64,000 nt of DNA, from contig JAGYXB010001048.1 in assembly GCA_022495005.1 (NCBI GenBank), positions 394,632-458,631 on the forward strand. The letters run 5' to 3'. The stretch is from Rhyacophila brunnea. Its lineage: Eukaryota; Arthropoda; Insecta; Trichoptera; Rhyacophilidae. This document shows positions 21,427 to 33,789 of the stretch, piece after piece. The notes beneath the pieces were generated by a model. It did not search any database, was not told the DNA's origin, and saw nothing but the letters and a program-made list of their open reading frames with translations. The translations under genes were made by a program, and so were the position numbers. The number at the start of each line of letters is the position of its first letter. The first letter of the stretch is position 1.

Positions 21427-22854
21427 GTAAGTGAAGCTATAAACCCACCATCGCACCTGAGAAATGAATTCAACCGGCTAAATTAATGGGACGATAAATC
21501 AATAGATTAACTCTTCTCGCTCCAATCGAATTACGGAGACTTTCCGAGCGAATTATTGTTGGAAGCATTTAATTCCGAATTACAAATTGTGCCAATTTTA
21601 CAAGTCTCCTTTGTATGTATTGTAATGGGAAAATTACACATCTAGTCGCAAGTCTGTAATGATAGCCGATTGTTTTTGTAAAAATTGCACATCGTAATAA
21701 TTATTGACATTATATTTTCTAATTTAAACTTTGCTGTTATGATATTTTTCAAATTTAAAGTGAGAAATGATTATAATTATCACTTTTTTATTTAATTAAT
21801 TTAATAATAAATTTAATTATAACTAATTTATCACTTTCATATTATTAATTGTATAGTTTTATTGACTTTAATAATAACCATAAATAAATTATTAACCCAC
21901 AAAATAAGTTTTGAAAAAAGTGATTAAATGTACGAAACAATAACGAAATAAAAACCGATAATATGTGATAAAATCACAGTAGAAAGTTCCCGAAATAATT
22001 TACCATTTTATTAAGGATTATAACGTCAAAAATGACCGTTGTTTGGATTTTTTGCTGCTATGAACAACGAAACTTTGAAACAATTTATTTTTTCTTTCAA
22101 AGTGGTCATAATAACAAAAATTAGCTAACATTTTTGTATATTATGTACTTACCTAATAAAAATATTAACTTAATTCTTCAAATAATCGGAATGTGTAGGA
22201 GGGGCAAGGAAGGGACGATGAGTTAAAAAGTCTTGAATGAACCATAGTATCAAACAATGTACTACTTTTTTAACTTTATGTATATATATATTTTAAACTT
22301 TTCCCTTAAATACTCTATAACAAGTTGTGTTCAAATGTTTGTGTCACTAGCGATAGTGTACGATGAGATATTTATTATCCAGAATGAAGAAATTTACTGA
22401 TTTATTTTTGACGAGATAACAGTTGGATCTAGGCGCGCACCCCTCTACCCGCACCTCACCTCACTAACCCACCGCTGCAATATGACTACGTTACCTAGTG
22501 TGTTATTTTCATCAATATCGTTCCAGTACTGTCTTAATAGAACAAACAGACAGGCAAACACTTCAATTTTATTATTAGTATAGATTTAAATATTACCTAC
22601 TCTTTTCTCTTTTGTACCTAATATGTGTTTGTTTCAGTGCAGTTTCTTTAAATGGGTTGGGCGTACAAACGGTTACTCTTAATACTCTGTTAATATAATA
22701 TGCTTCTTTTAGGTGCGAAAGTGGCATTTTCCTATTTTTTTAAAACTAAATTGGTAGTTGCAAATAGGTACTTGAAAAATATCACATTTTTCCCAATATA
22801 GAGATTGAAAATTGTGTTTCGCAATCGCAATCACTAATAATTGTTAGGTATGCC
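21427..22854. other. Putative intronic sequence; dispersed-repeat tail near 22430-22590
   Basis: 21430-21600 is non-repetitive and of mixed composition. 22430-22590 includes GGCGCGCACCCCTCTACCCG and ends AACAAACAGACAGGCAAACA then TTTTATTATTAGTATAGAT, the kind of terminus common on insect dispersed repeats. No coding frame. Confidence 0.35.
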
Positions 22855-23416
22855 CAGTGGCGGCTCGTCCATAATATGCACTGCGGAATTGCAGCACCCC
22901 CAAGCAAATTGGGAAAAATGTAATATTACAATATACATTAATTTATGTAAGTATATTATATGAAAATATCAATATTATTTAAGCGTCTATTAAGCTCGCC
23001 GCCCGCGCACCGATACATCTAATAATTATCATACACCGCGGTAATAATATCAAAAAGTGACGCATCGCATGATTTTGTTAAGTACCGTTTTCGATTGAAT
23101 ATGCTCTAGTGGGCGGAAGAGAGGCGCGGGAAGCGGGGCTTGCAACTAGAAGCTTGGTTTGGTACTGCCACTCCGGCAGAATTTCGTGTTGCGTCCGTGC
23201 GGGTGCAGCGGCTTTGAGCACGCGCGCGACAGCTGTCGGGAGCAACGAAAAAAAAAATTTCAAGGAAAAAAGACCGAAGGATCAATTTTACATTTAAATA
23301 AAAATACATATAATGTTTAATTTTGATACTTTTCATGTGAATTGTAAAATATAACCCAATTTTTATTTTTAATCAACCGCAGCACCCCCAGATATAATAT
23401 CCACGAGCCGCCACTG
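22855..23416. mobile_element. hAT-like element with CAGTGGCGG termini (family F), copy 1
   Basis: CAGTGGCGGCTCGTCC at the left is inverted at the right (ACGAGCCGCCACTG). GCAGCACCCCCA occurs near both ends in direct orientation. Flanks GGTATGCC (22847-22854) and GATATGCC (23417-23424) are an 8-bp duplication with one mismatch. Length 562 bp. Open frames on both strands at 23078-23336 fall in its GC-rich core and are not gene-like. A second copy starts at 43416. Confidence 0.8.
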
Positions 23417-23905
23417 GATATGCCACACACTAAAAAAGAAAATATCCGATTTCAGCGCGACGCCACACCTTCCGAGTGCTGTATGGAAATTTGATGGCTT
23501 CCGACTTTTATAATGAGAGTTTATTTTGATTTGCTCATTTACAAAAAAAATAAACGAACTTTAAAAAAAATATCGGACGTCATTTACCACTCATTAGTGA
23601 ATTTAATAAGAAATAATTATTTAATTCTATTAAACGAGCCAGAAACATTACACTTCAAGCCATGATTGATTGGCATATTCGTGTCTCATTAAAAATTCGT
23701 GCTGTCGCTTTTAATTTCTGTTTATTATAAAATTACAATAATCCTATTACGCAGCAGTGATTGAAATAGGTATAAAACAAAGGTATAAAACCATTTTTTT
23801 CACTGGGCAAGCTAGAATTACGCGGTATAATAATATTAATTTTAATATTATACAATACTATGTGCGTCCTTAATTAATTAGTTTGTAGCATGGATGCACA
23901 ACATT

Positions 23906-24380
23906 TTTACAACGTTTTTATTAGCTCGTATTCTTATGTGTCCGGTGGTTGTTTGTCCAGTACAAATCTTGCAATCGATTTTTAACTAACTTTCCAACTA
24001 GCTAAACATTTGAAACTTTTAGAATATATCAGAAAACGATGCCAATGCATTCTTTTAATACTTTTAGCCATCTTTAAGCAGAATTGAATTCATTTTCTGT
24101 TAATTTTGTTTTGTATGGAAAGTTATTTCGGAAAAAAAATCCTAAAAAGTAAAACACTATTATTGGTTGCTAAGAGGTTCCTAGCAACTAAATTATTAAT
24201 ATATACGTGCGTTATTATGGAAATCAAAATGACATTTCAGTATTCTATATATTTGTTTGTTTGTTTGTTTTTTATTTACTTCATATCAAGTACAAGTTTT
24301 GCATATTGAGCATAATAATAATTCAACAGAAATTTTATAAACGTTGTATATAAAAAGTTCTTTTTATCTTGTAATTATTA
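23906..24380 (+). mobile_element. Family A ~500-bp dispersed element, copy 3
   Basis: From TTTTTACAACGTTTTTATTA to TTCTTTTTATCTTGTAATTA. The stem GTTGCTA...TAGCAAC is intact (GGTTGCTAAGAGGTTCCTAG then CAAC). The 24106-24309 frame belongs to the repeat. Confidence 0.7.
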
Positions 24381-24384
24381 TCAA

Positions 24385-25455
24385 TAGAGCCAATTAGTAT
24401 TTTAAATGAGTACCTACAAGTGACATTTAAATTAAAAAATACCACACATGCGTGAAACAGTATTTAAACACGTACCTAACTGATTTGTATTATTGTATTG
24501 TACGCAATTTATTAGCATGTTTGAAACTGCACCTCATAAACGTAATTTGATTGTTTTGATTTTACTTGTAGAGGTTTTACCCAACTCTACAACTGACACG
24601 TTATTGTCTATGCTCATGTTTAGAGCATAGACAATAGCGACTCGGAAATGACGGTTGTAAAGAGACCTTCAATATATGTAGGTGTTACAAGGTAGGTATA
24701 CAGAGTATAATAGTATTAATGATATAATAATTGGCAGTTGAAAGCGTTTTACTTTATACTGAGACCGAAGAAAAACAAATATTATTAGGTTATGCTAGAA
24801 AATTGCATAAGTATTAATTATTAATTTAGTAGTTGGGGTCCCAATTATAAATGTCATGGTGATTGGTAACCCGCGGGTGGTGCACCACTAGTTTTTACTA
24901 TAATAACAATAATAACGTAGCATGAATGCAAACAGCTTTACTCCAGAGTTCCTTTATATCGTATTTTTTTAAAAAATCATTTAACTTTTTCATCATCATC
25001 AGCCGGGTCGATTTTTAAAGGAAAGTTGAGAAAGACGCTGTCAACAAATATGCCAAAGCGGCCGGCACAGACACACGGAGAGCATTGGTCTAGAACAGGA
25101 GTCGGCAGTTTGTCAAACAGGATAACAAAGGTACCAGAGAGCCGCATATATGTTATATACATAATTATTATGTATAAGGATTTGTATGGATATGGATTTT
25201 TAATTAAAAAAAAAAAATCGAACGGCATCCATGCATCGCTTTTGATAGCTTTACTATATCTGGCAAATAGCTACATATTTTTAATCGAATACATGATTGT
25301 AAATTTTCATCCGTTATTATGCTTCTAAGTTTATTTTTATTTGATTCATAGATTAGAATCTTTGTTCGCATATATATGTAGAGCCAAAGATTGTGAGAAT
25401 TCCAAAAACAAGTTTTTTTTTTAACGCGTCCTATATTTCAGGCAAACTATTCCAT
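24385..25455. other. AT-rich interval with minor repeat fragments
   Basis: GAACAGGAGTCGGCAGTTTG near 25095 and the frames at 24977-25328 look like an eroded DNA-element fragment, not a gene. A small hairpin pairs TTGTCTATGCTC with GAGCATAGACAA at 24604-24636. Nothing else is recognised. Confidence 0.35.
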
Positions 25456-25720
25456 CGCATCTATTCTATATACAAGACTGCTTTTCGCCTTTACGGCAGC
25501 TAACTAGGGTAGGAAAGTATCGAAATATTAACATTTATTGTAACAATTACAATAATTTTGCCGTATGAACTATCAAGACTGTCTATGTCACTCTAAAATT
25601 TGTCACAGCCAAGAGAGGTGCTGTTAAAACATAGCACTTATTGTAATTGTTACAATGAGTGCAAATACTTGGATACCCTAGATAGCGGCCGAAAGCAGTC
25701 TTGTGTATAGCATAGATGCG
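25456..25720. mobile_element. MITE of family I, copy 2
   Basis: CGCATCTATTCTATATACAA and onward is matched by an inverted right end (27 of 29 positions). The interior shares GCTGTTAAAACATAGCACTT and ATTGTTACAATGAGTGC with 12541-12710 and 45592-45860. Non-coding. Confidence 0.65.
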
Positions 25721-25779
25721 CTTGTATCGAATATTATTGTTGCTATTTTAGGCAGTTATTTTATAGCTGTCCACTTGTA

Positions 25780-26370
25780 CTGAGAAATCAAATTGGATTT
25801 CTCTATTTCGAGTTCTTGCATGCGGGTGGTCAGATCTGTGAATGTGTTTCTTGCTTTTTAAATCTATTAACTGCATCTGGAGTGAACCAGCATCTGTGTC
25901 GAACGGTGTCAAGTTTGACATTTATTTTGAGAGGATGTACGAAAAAAGCTAGTGTAATCTTATTTGCTCTGAACTGGTGAAAACGTTCACCAAAACTGTG
26001 CTTCATTTTTCTTAATACATTTTTATAAATAAATTGTATCAAAATAAGTGCTTTTTTCGTCACGATACTGTTTTAAATTCTTGAAGTGAAGTAATTCACC
26101 TCTCTTTATATCTTCGGTGAGAACTTATAGTTTATTTTCAAAGCACTCTACTTCTTCCAATAATGTATACCTATGCGATGTTTCCTTTCCCTTGCAACAA
26201 TATATTCAAAGCATTAAGATGTGAAGCAATGTCGACCATAAAATGTAATTTTTGTAGCCATGTGTCTTTTTCCAATTCTCGATGTTGCAGGTTTTTTTCG
26301 CGTAGAAACAATTTTATTAATTCTAAACATGAAACAAAGCGTTTCAGTACGTTACCTCTGGAAAGCTTCT
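25780..26370 (-). pseudogene. hAT (BED/DUF4371-type) transposase relic
   Basis: Read on the minus strand through several frame changes and stops, the segment gives LSRGNVLKRFVSCLELIKLF, then WLQKLHFMVDIASHLNALNI, LLQGKGNIA, VECFENKL, RGELLHFKNL, KMKHSFGERFHQFRANKI, and LTPFDTDAGSLQMQLIDL. The order and spacing follow the hAT transposase central and C-terminal region of the ZBED5/GTF2IRD2-like group (RWLSRGxVLxR, WLxxLAFLxDxxxHLNxLNxxLQG, FxxRFxDF, LQMELIDL). In a live enzyme this domain cuts and joins DNA ends. The N-terminal BED finger was not found, and at least two stops and three frameshifts make it a dead copy. The family is known to mobilise elements with 8-bp duplications, which abound here. 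Confidence 0.7.
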
Positions 26371-26379
26371 AGAATAGTG

Positions 26380-27290
26380 GGAGGTAGAGAATTCTAGAGA
26401 GCTTATTTTATTATTCTGTTTGGCATATTTTAGTTCAACACTTGTGGCAACACTATAATCAAGAATGATATAATAATTATTGACCCGTTCGAATTGATTA
26501 GCATTGACGAAGATCGCTTTTGGGTTTATCATAACTTTTGCATACAGGACAATTAAATTATTATGTATCTTTAAACCTACTTTTCGGCTTTAATTTTTAA
26601 AGACTTGCACTTGTTTTTAGATAGGTACGTTTTGATTATTTAACATGACCAGTAAAATAAAATATGTGGCAGTTCACCCTTAATACCACGTTTTGTGCAT
26701 TCAAATGGAGTGATTTTCAGTTATGTGAACCGCGACTAATCTCATTAAAATTAGCTTGCGTTGATTAATTGATGCGTCATTGACGTTAATATGTCTTCAA
26801 TCGCAAAAACACCCATCATATTAAGCCTCGTATTAATTATATGGCCAATTTTCATTATATTATAACATCTACTTAGGTGTTTTATTCTCTATTCCACCCA
26901 CTATTCTTTCAGATCATTGAATTTTCCTAAAAGGTGTATCAAATAAAATAACAAAACAAATATGAATATATAGGCATTGGTTTGGGGCTCTAAAAATGAA
27001 AGTGATGACCTTGTATTTTTTATGTCTATGGTATTATACCTAACCATAATTTTATCCAATGTGTGCCTAAATTTTTGCTATCACTTCACACAATGTGTAT
27101 GCAGAAATGTGGTATCAGAGGTGGGATAGTAGAATAACCCCAAGAAAAACACAGTTTTTGAAAGGTGATTAATTATTAACCATCACAATTTCAGAAAAAT
27201 AATTCTTGTAAACAATAATGATATAAACCATATTATATAATTTTAAGATAAATGCATTATTTGTCCATTATCCCACATGTACAAATTGAT
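26380..27290. other. AT-rich interval; possible conserved block at 26745-26870
   Basis: 26745-26870 contains clustered homeodomain-like cores (TTGATTAATTGATG, TATTAATTATATGGCCAATT) in sequence not repeated elsewhere in the window. No gene frame is supported. Confidence 0.3.
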
Positions 27291-27294
27291 TTTT

Positions 27295-28094
27295 GAAGTT
27301 ATACTTCTTTAGGCTCGTTTGGAAAATCAGATCAGAGTGTATTTTTGGGGTGTGATATGTAACACATAATTTATTTTTTCACACGAAAAAAGTCGCACTC
27401 GATTGGATTCGAACCACGATTGTTCGGTTATTAGCCGAACGCACTCCCTTTACCCCACAGTATGATATTGCAATCGTGACGATTTTACAGTATAATAATA
27501 TTATAGTTTATGCCGTTGCCTAGGCATCGAATTTATTATTATATGTACGAAGAATTGTTCCGTTGCCTAGGAAATGAATTTATTATTATTGACCAAAATA
27601 AAATAAAAACAACGATAAATAATTTAAAAAAATATTTAGTGATATAAGTTAAATTGTCTAGAAATAAACCAGCGGCACTCCAATAAGCGGCCCTCCTTTA
27701 TTCTAGTTTTTATTGATATGTGACTATTAAAACGTCAATTCTATCTTATATCATACTTTATTATTTGACAGATCTGAAACATTACGCCTCGCGCAATAAT
27801 GTCATCATAGCCGACCATAATGACCATAGAATAAGGAGTATGGATTATTTTGCTGGGTGAAAAATATTCTTTCGTTTTGAATTGTACCTACTCCTTTTTA
27901 TGTGTGATTAGCTGTCAAAACTAAGCTTAATATTTTTAAGTGTGATAGGTACGTTACTTTTGTTTGGTATTATATATTATTTAGTTTATGTGAAAACTAT
28001 TTTCTAACTGTTTGAATATTTTTGGTTGATGTGAATTTTGACTAACGCGGTGTGCGATTATTTTATTTTGTTACGCCAAAGAAGTATAACTTCT
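27295..28094. mobile_element. GAAGTTATACTTC inverted-repeat element (family B), copy 2
   Basis: GAAGTTATACTTC at 27295 and GAAGTATAACTTC at 28081 are inverted ends, 800 bp apart. The interior shares GTTCCGTTGCCTAGG, AAACCAGCGGCACTCCAATA and CCTCCTTTATTCTAGTTTTT with 14019-14453 and 56160-56406. Degenerate X-box-like motifs occur at 27515 and 27562. A tRNA-like segment is embedded at 27385-27460. The terminal 27890-28050 sequence recurs inverted at 40025-40146. Confidence 0.6.
27385..27460 (-). ncRNA. tRNA-like SINE head or tRNA pseudogene
   Basis: The minus strand carries a perfect B box GGTTCGAATCC (27405-27415) preceded by TAAAGGGAGTGCGTTCGGCT, resembling an A-box region and anticodon arm. 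Acceptor pairing is not convincing, so this is a polymerase III promoter-like SINE head, not a functional tRNA. Confidence 0.4.
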
Positions 28095-28099
28095 AACGC

Positions 28100-29545
28100 G
28101 CGTACATAAGTACACACACCGATTTTTTATTATTTTAAATTTAAAGTACCCGAATTTCTCGAGTGTGATTTGTCGTATTTAATATATTTGACATGAGAAT
28201 CTCACACATCTGATGTGCGCGTTTTTGTATCACTCATTTTTTTTTTAATATTTTGTTTCTTTTGAGATATCGAATAACGAAACGTTGAAAGTCAATTACC
28301 TCAAAAAGTAAATCATTGTTAAAAAGCTATTTTTAAATATGATTGTATGAGGACATTATATTTGGAGCACCAGAAATAAGGTATGGGTACTCTGGTAAAT
28401 TGTTGAATATTGTGATCTTTCTATGCAAGTTTTATAAATTTTTGTTTTGGTATTTTTTAAAGATATATGTTATAACCAAACAAACGGGAATGGATAGATA
28501 CTGCGTTTTTTCGTTAGAAGAGATTAATTCAATTATATTATTATCTTCAAGATGTCACTTCTCAATCTCGTGTTCTTTATTTATTTATTTATTAGTTGAC
28601 GTCAATAACTGGTAATAATAGAGATCTTGTTTAATTCGTAAAAATAAACGAAGCGTTTTTGCTTATGCGAATGTTTTGAATGCACTGTCGACTGCATGGT
28701 TCACACACACTCAAGCAATTGCACCCACACGAATACACTCGTTCAATGCAGCAAAATGTTACGTGTTATGAACATGCGACAGCTGAGCCTAAATTGGCAT
28801 TGTTTAAAAGTCGATACAAAATACAACTATGTTTATTATTTACCTATTTCTGTCATATGAATATAGTCAGCTTGAAGATGCCTTAATCTATTAGTGGGTT
28901 AGTCCACGATGGCGTTTGGGCGAATGACTAACAACGATTTACTTAAAAAATGTCTGCTAATAAAAGTCTGTGGAGCTGTGCTATGTTTCGAAGCGAAAAT
29001 GGAAATATTCTTTTAACACACTTACTTACTATTAACATTTTATATATTATATATTACATTGGTTATTTTACGACTAATACAAAATACTACATAAATAAAA
29101 AATCACGTTCTAATGTAACATAATAATATCACCTTTTCGATTAACTCAATAAAATGTGACATTCAAATATAATTTACTTTTTCATATAAAGTTTGCGCCT
29201 AATATCCTTTTGACATAGAGCTATATATTTGTATTTGACAACGTAGATCCCACACGATGTATAAAACACTATGTCGCTCGGTAATGGTGTCCGAAAAAAT
29301 GTTTCTTTGGAATCTATTATTATAACATAAGAAATAAACATGCTAAAAACTAAACTTTACAAGCTAAAAAAAGCCAAAGAATTCCCCAGACCGTAAATAT
29401 TAGGTTTAACCTGGTTTGACTCTCAAGGTTGATGAGACCGGTGGGGGGAAAATAGGACTCGATTACTGCGTTTCGGCAGCCATTTTATACGCATAACTCT
29501 GATATATTATTTTCACTGATCCGGACGTTTATGTTTTGTATATTT
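28100..29545. other. AT-rich interval, nothing recognised
   Basis: The open frames at 28343-28615 and 28680-28886 look like chance or low-complexity translations. 29390-29460 is GC-richer and unidentified. Confidence 0.35.
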
Positions 29546-29548
29546 GCC

Positions 29549-30045
29549 GTACGTCTGAATAGTATCTTCAAGAGTGACCTACCATTATGTCTTAAGCGTA
29601 GGGTGTTCAACCAATGAGTGCTACCCGTGCTCACGTATGGCTGCGAGACGTGGACCCTCAACACGAGAGATGTCCAAAGGCTAAGAGTCACACAGCGAGG
29701 CATGGAGAGGTGCATGTTGGGCATCACGTGAAAGGACCGTAAGAGAAACGAATGGGTTAGAAAGCAGACAAGAGTACGCGATGTAATAGACGTTGCCAAA
29801 CAGCTGAAATGGAGATGGGCGGGGCACATTGCTCGCCGAAAGGACGGCCGCTGGACAAATGCCGTCATCCAATGGTACCCAAGGGGTACGAAACGGCCAC
29901 AGGGTCGCCCTAAAAGCCGCTGGATTGACGAACTGGTAAAGTTCGGTGGAAATACGTGACAGCGAACGACACAGGACCGAGAGAGTTGGAGAAAGCTTGG
30001 GGAGGCCTTCATCCAGCAGTGGATTGACCCCGGCTGATGATGATG
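29549..30045 (+). pseudogene. RTE-type LINE 3' end, 5'-truncated, with target-site duplication
   Basis: The plus frame encodes the LINE ORF C-terminus: IFKSDLPLCLKRRVFNQ, stop, VLPVLTYGCETWTLNTRDVQ, RLRVTQRGMERCMLGIT, stop, KDRKRNEWVRKQTRVRDVID, later WRWAGHIARRKDGRW and GRPKSRWIDELVKFGGNT, stop, and EAFIQQWIDPG at the natural end. All three internal stops are TGA. At the two Trp positions expected in relatives (after GIT and after GGNT) TGG became TGA; the first probably replaced Cys. A TGATGATGATGA tail follows the ORF. ATATTTGCC occurs on both sides (29540-29548 and 30046-30054), a 9-bp duplication. The 195-codon minus frame here is its antisense shadow. Confidence 0.8.
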
Positions 30046-30140
30046 ATATTTGCCCAGAGCTGCGCTTGACATGGTGACATGTAAATTATACGTACCTACC
30101 TATTATAGTTTTCTAAATCATAATTCACTGTGAAAGGGAT

Positions 30141-30447
30141 GGCCGTATAGCATTAAGATCAAAAAAAATACGTGTTGGTCGTGTAGCATTGCAGACAGTA
30201 ATGTTTCAATTTTATCAGATTTTACTATTATTTAGACATTATTTTAATATTGATAGGTACGACTTGATATTTATCTCTTTGCTAATATACTTTTAAATAA
30301 TTCTGAATAATTTGTATATAAACGATATGATTGCTTTTATAATTTACTTTCCTACCTATTTTCTTCTGTCTTTCCCTTGTATTCCAGTAATTTTTATTAA
30401 GTATGTATTTTATTTTTATATGAATTTGATCTAAATGCTATACGGCC
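30141..30447. mobile_element. Family D inverted-repeat element without insert
   Basis: GGCCGTATAGCATTAAGATC and its 19/20 complement delimit 307 bp. This copy lacks the CATGGCCC insert seen at 3864 and 11604, so it approximates the pre-insertion state. Non-coding. Confidence 0.65.
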
Positions 30448-30449
30448 AT

Positions 30450-31705
30450 CGATACAATATCCTACGGTGAACTATGATGCTTGCGTACAGATTTACCGAC
30501 ACGGTTTAAGATCAACTTTTAGGTGCATTTCACTATTTTTTTTTCAGAAATGTGACACGACTAAAATGATTCTCTAGCACTGCTATACATAATCGAAGCT
30601 ATGGCCGGATTGATTGTCAATTTTATTCCGTTCAGTCAGTAGTTGTCCGCGAGATTCAAGTCATTCCAATACAAAATTTTACCTTGTAAGACGTATCGGA
30701 CCTATATATATTATGTAAAATTCACATAAACATACCGTTCGACAGATTAGTGACTACGTTTGTTGATTAAACATTATTATTGTACTAGAAATATTCACCA
30801 CAAGTACTCGACGATTGTGTTATCGGTCGATATCTCGAGTTGTGTAAACTAATAGCGGTGTAATTTCCTTGAGAAAACTGCAAGAATTAATTATCGTTTA
30901 TTATTGATAAGATGTCGATTTTTGAGCGGCTCTGAATCAAATCCGTATTTTGAAAAAATGTTCATTTTTACTTTTGATTATTCAGTAGATACCTGCATAC
31001 TCATTTTTATTATTATTAATACTGCCCACGAGCGAATTCCGCGATTTATTAAGAACGAGACTGAGGCATAAATTTGTTTTTGTTTTTTTTTATTCGTGGG
31101 AATTTTGCCATCGCAATATTTACCGCTCTCAATATCGATTTCCGCAATTAAAATTTTGTATCATTATATTACATAACATGTTAAAATCACAAGAGGTATT
31201 TTGAAATATTTGTAACGGTTTTTCTCACATCAGATATTCCATTTTTAAAATAATTTATTTCTACTGAATACTCGATGAAATATTTTGAAAACAAATCAAT
31301 CTAGTGTTGCTGTCATTTATACATTATAAAACATGGATACTAATTTTATTTTTGACAACCAAATAGCAAGTCTCACACCAGTCACACCACACCATATTTA
31401 AATGAATTATTTAAGTTTACTGGTAAGTAGTACGGTTTGTTCTGCTGGCAAACGGGGATAATGCCTAATATCGCACAGTGAATGTGTTAACAGTTATAAT
31501 TAATAAGACTTTTTAGCTTACATATGTTAGTTATTAGCCATTCTTTACACACAAATTTAATGATAATGTATATATGGACGCTAAAAAGTCTGTTATTTAG
31601 ATTTAAAAAAATATAATATGAAAATATGAACTGTAATAAGACTTGATGTAAATAAGATTTTTAATATTAATACTATTGACCGAGGGTACTTCGTGAAATT
31701 TTAAT
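30450..31705. other. AT-rich interval, nothing recognised
   Basis: Neither strand shows a supported gene, RNA or bounded element. Confidence 0.4.
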
Positions 31706-31710
31706 TTAAA

Positions 31711-31876
31711 TTCTAATGGATTTAAGTTTTTTACTATTCCATTTGAGTCATTTTTTGCGTCAGTGTGTATTTACCTTTCGCTAAGTGCACATAGTGCACG
31801 AAGATGCCGAAAGACGAAACCCGGCTCGCAAAAAAACTACTCAAACGAAATAGTACAAAATTTAAATCCATTAGAA
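31711..31876. mobile_element. Short MITE with ~38-bp inverted repeats
   Basis: TTCTAATGGATTTAAGTTTT at the left is inverted at the right, ending TTTAAATCCATTAGAA. Pairing continues through ACTATTCCATTTGAGT against ACTCAAACGAAATAGT. The 166-bp unit contains the palindrome GTGCACATAGTGCAC in its loop. Single copy in the window. Confidence 0.6.
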
Positions 31877-31879
31877 TGC

Positions 31880-33295
31880 AAATTTTTTATTGAATTATTG
31901 TGAAAAGTGATATTATGCGATTAATTATCATGTTCGTTTCAAGTAGAGTATTGTTATAGGCCATAGGGCATATATTACAGGTCTTTACGAAGCGGATATT
32001 ATATCAACTTTTTGACACTTTACGATGAATGATTATAAACCCTTGCATGTGATCAATCACGTATTGAAAAAACGACATGCATTTTTGCCAGCGGTTCTAT
32101 CAACCTTGGGTGAATGAAAAAATGAGCAAATAAAAACATTAATAAATGATGATGTATTTATCATTGTTTTACATTGTTTCTGATCAGACTTATTCTGAGA
32201 TTACAACGTTTTTTTCTTTGGACTTGCTTGTCCCCATATAAATTTAGTTATATCAACTTGTTATATGTCCTGTATTTTTATAAATAATAAAAAAACTTTG
32301 TCTGTGATAATATGACGTTACGGTTTATATTACTATCCATTATACTGATATATTTTTATATTACCTACTGCTTCTTACTTCTTATACGTTTAAAACTAGT
32401 TGTACCCACTACCAGCTTTATCTTTTGTTTTATAACAACATATCTAAGTTTCTACCGCGATCGAGTGAAAATAATATATGACTTGTTTGCCGTCTAACGT
32501 AGAAATCCAACTCAGTCAGCCATCGTGGTTCGACGGCTTAGTGTGTATGTATACCGAATTTTTAGTGTTGCAACATTTTATGGTGAATTATTTCGTATAA
32601 ACAGTCTGAATATTTTTTTATTATGCTTGGAACACCGGTGGTGGTTTGTCGAGATTTGGAGCCAAAGAAACGATAATTTGAATTTGGAGCAGTGCTGTTT
32701 TTATGGTGAACTTTTAATCGGTGTCAAAAGATCGTTTTTAATTAAATGCAAACCGTTTGACACTGTGAATGTTTTTTGTGTCAGTAGGTGTGTTCGTAAC
32801 ATAAGTGAAATGTGACAGTTGTTGCCTGCGTAGAGAATGCGCTGTAGACTAAAATACAACGTATTACCTGTGCTATCTGTTAAACTATGAAATGATAGTG
32901 AGATTCATTTGTTATTTTTAATAGTTTTAGTTGATATATTTATGTTTAGATGATTTCACTACACACACGATTAATAAATGTCAACATTCTCAAATACAAT
33001 ACACAACAATAGTAGGTACGAGTATATTGTTATTTGCGTAAAAAAATATTATACAGCTTAGCATATTTTTCTTGTGGCCATGTTAATTTTTAGACGTAAA
33101 AACAAACATGACCTACCCTAATCCAGATATCTATAAGTAGGATGAGTTTTGGTATTATATATTTATGTTTATTAAACAGTTTTTTTTACTCAACAAAATT
33201 AAAATACAAAAGCCGACTGCCGAAAATAAAACTTAATTTAGAAAGTCCTTCCGATAGTGTTGTAAAAAATACTAGTTAATTTTTTTGGAATCAGA
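31880..33295. other. Interval with an unrecognised 96-codon frame
   Basis: A plus frame at 32525-32815 starts at a non-ATG codon and has an uneven, Cys- and Phe-rich composition. Two short blocks in it are similar to each other (TTTTATGGTGAATTATTTCG and TTTTTATGGTGAACTTTTAA). I do not support it as a gene. The hydrophobic frame at 32312-32497 looks like AT-rich chance. Confidence 0.3.
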
Positions 33296-33299
33296 TACG

Positions 33300-33370
33300 A
33301 CGCACATAGCTTAGTTGGTAGAGAACATGAGCGCGAATTTCAATTAAAAATGAATAGTTTTGAACCGATT
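33300..33370 (+). ncRNA. tRNA-like SINE head or tRNA relic
   Basis: CATAGCTTAGTTGGTAGAGA at 33306 matches a tRNA 5' region including the A box (TAGCTTAGTTGG then TAGAG). The expected B box is decayed (TTTTGAACCGA near 33360). Not a functional tRNA. Confidence 0.4.
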
Positions 33371-33789
33371 TTTATCTTCTTTTCACTGCAAAAAAAGATA
33401 TGTTATACTAAATATTTAGGTATATATTTTTTAATTGAAATTTCTTTTCATAAAATAATACTACTTATTTTTCAGTAACATTGTGGTATACCAGTTTAGT
33501 TCAAAGTACCACATATTACAACACAGTATAATAAATACGAAAAAAATATTGCGTATTTTTATTATGGACAGTGACAGATATAGAATAGAAAATATAAAAG
33601 CCAATGTACTTAAGATGAAAAACAGTATATATTATAATAATGAGCTAAATGTAAGGAAAGATTTGTATGATAATAATTATTAGTTTTAAAGTACCTTAAC
33701 AATAATGAAATACAATATGCAAAATTAAATAATTTATAAAAAAAGAAAAAAAAACCTTAATATAGCAATTTAATCAAATCGGTCAACCG

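Noticed and set aside
23078..23336. Open frames on both strands in a GC-rich patch
   Set aside because: They lie wholly inside the hAT-like element 22855-23416 and start and stop without relation to any coding signal.
27385..27460. Functional tRNA gene on the minus strand
   Set aside because: The B box is perfect but the arms do not give a convincing cloverleaf, and it lies inside a mobile element.
29485..30072. Longest open frame in the window, 195 codons on the minus strand
   Set aside because: It is the antisense of a plus-strand LINE C-terminus that has clear family motifs, a natural stop and target-site duplications.
32525..32815. 96-codon plus frame
   Set aside because: Non-ATG start, skewed composition, no motif, and internally similar blocks suggest a repeat. 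Not supported as a gene.
33300..33370. Functional tRNA gene
   Set aside because: The A-box region is good but the B box is decayed and no acceptor stem pairs. Treated as a relic.
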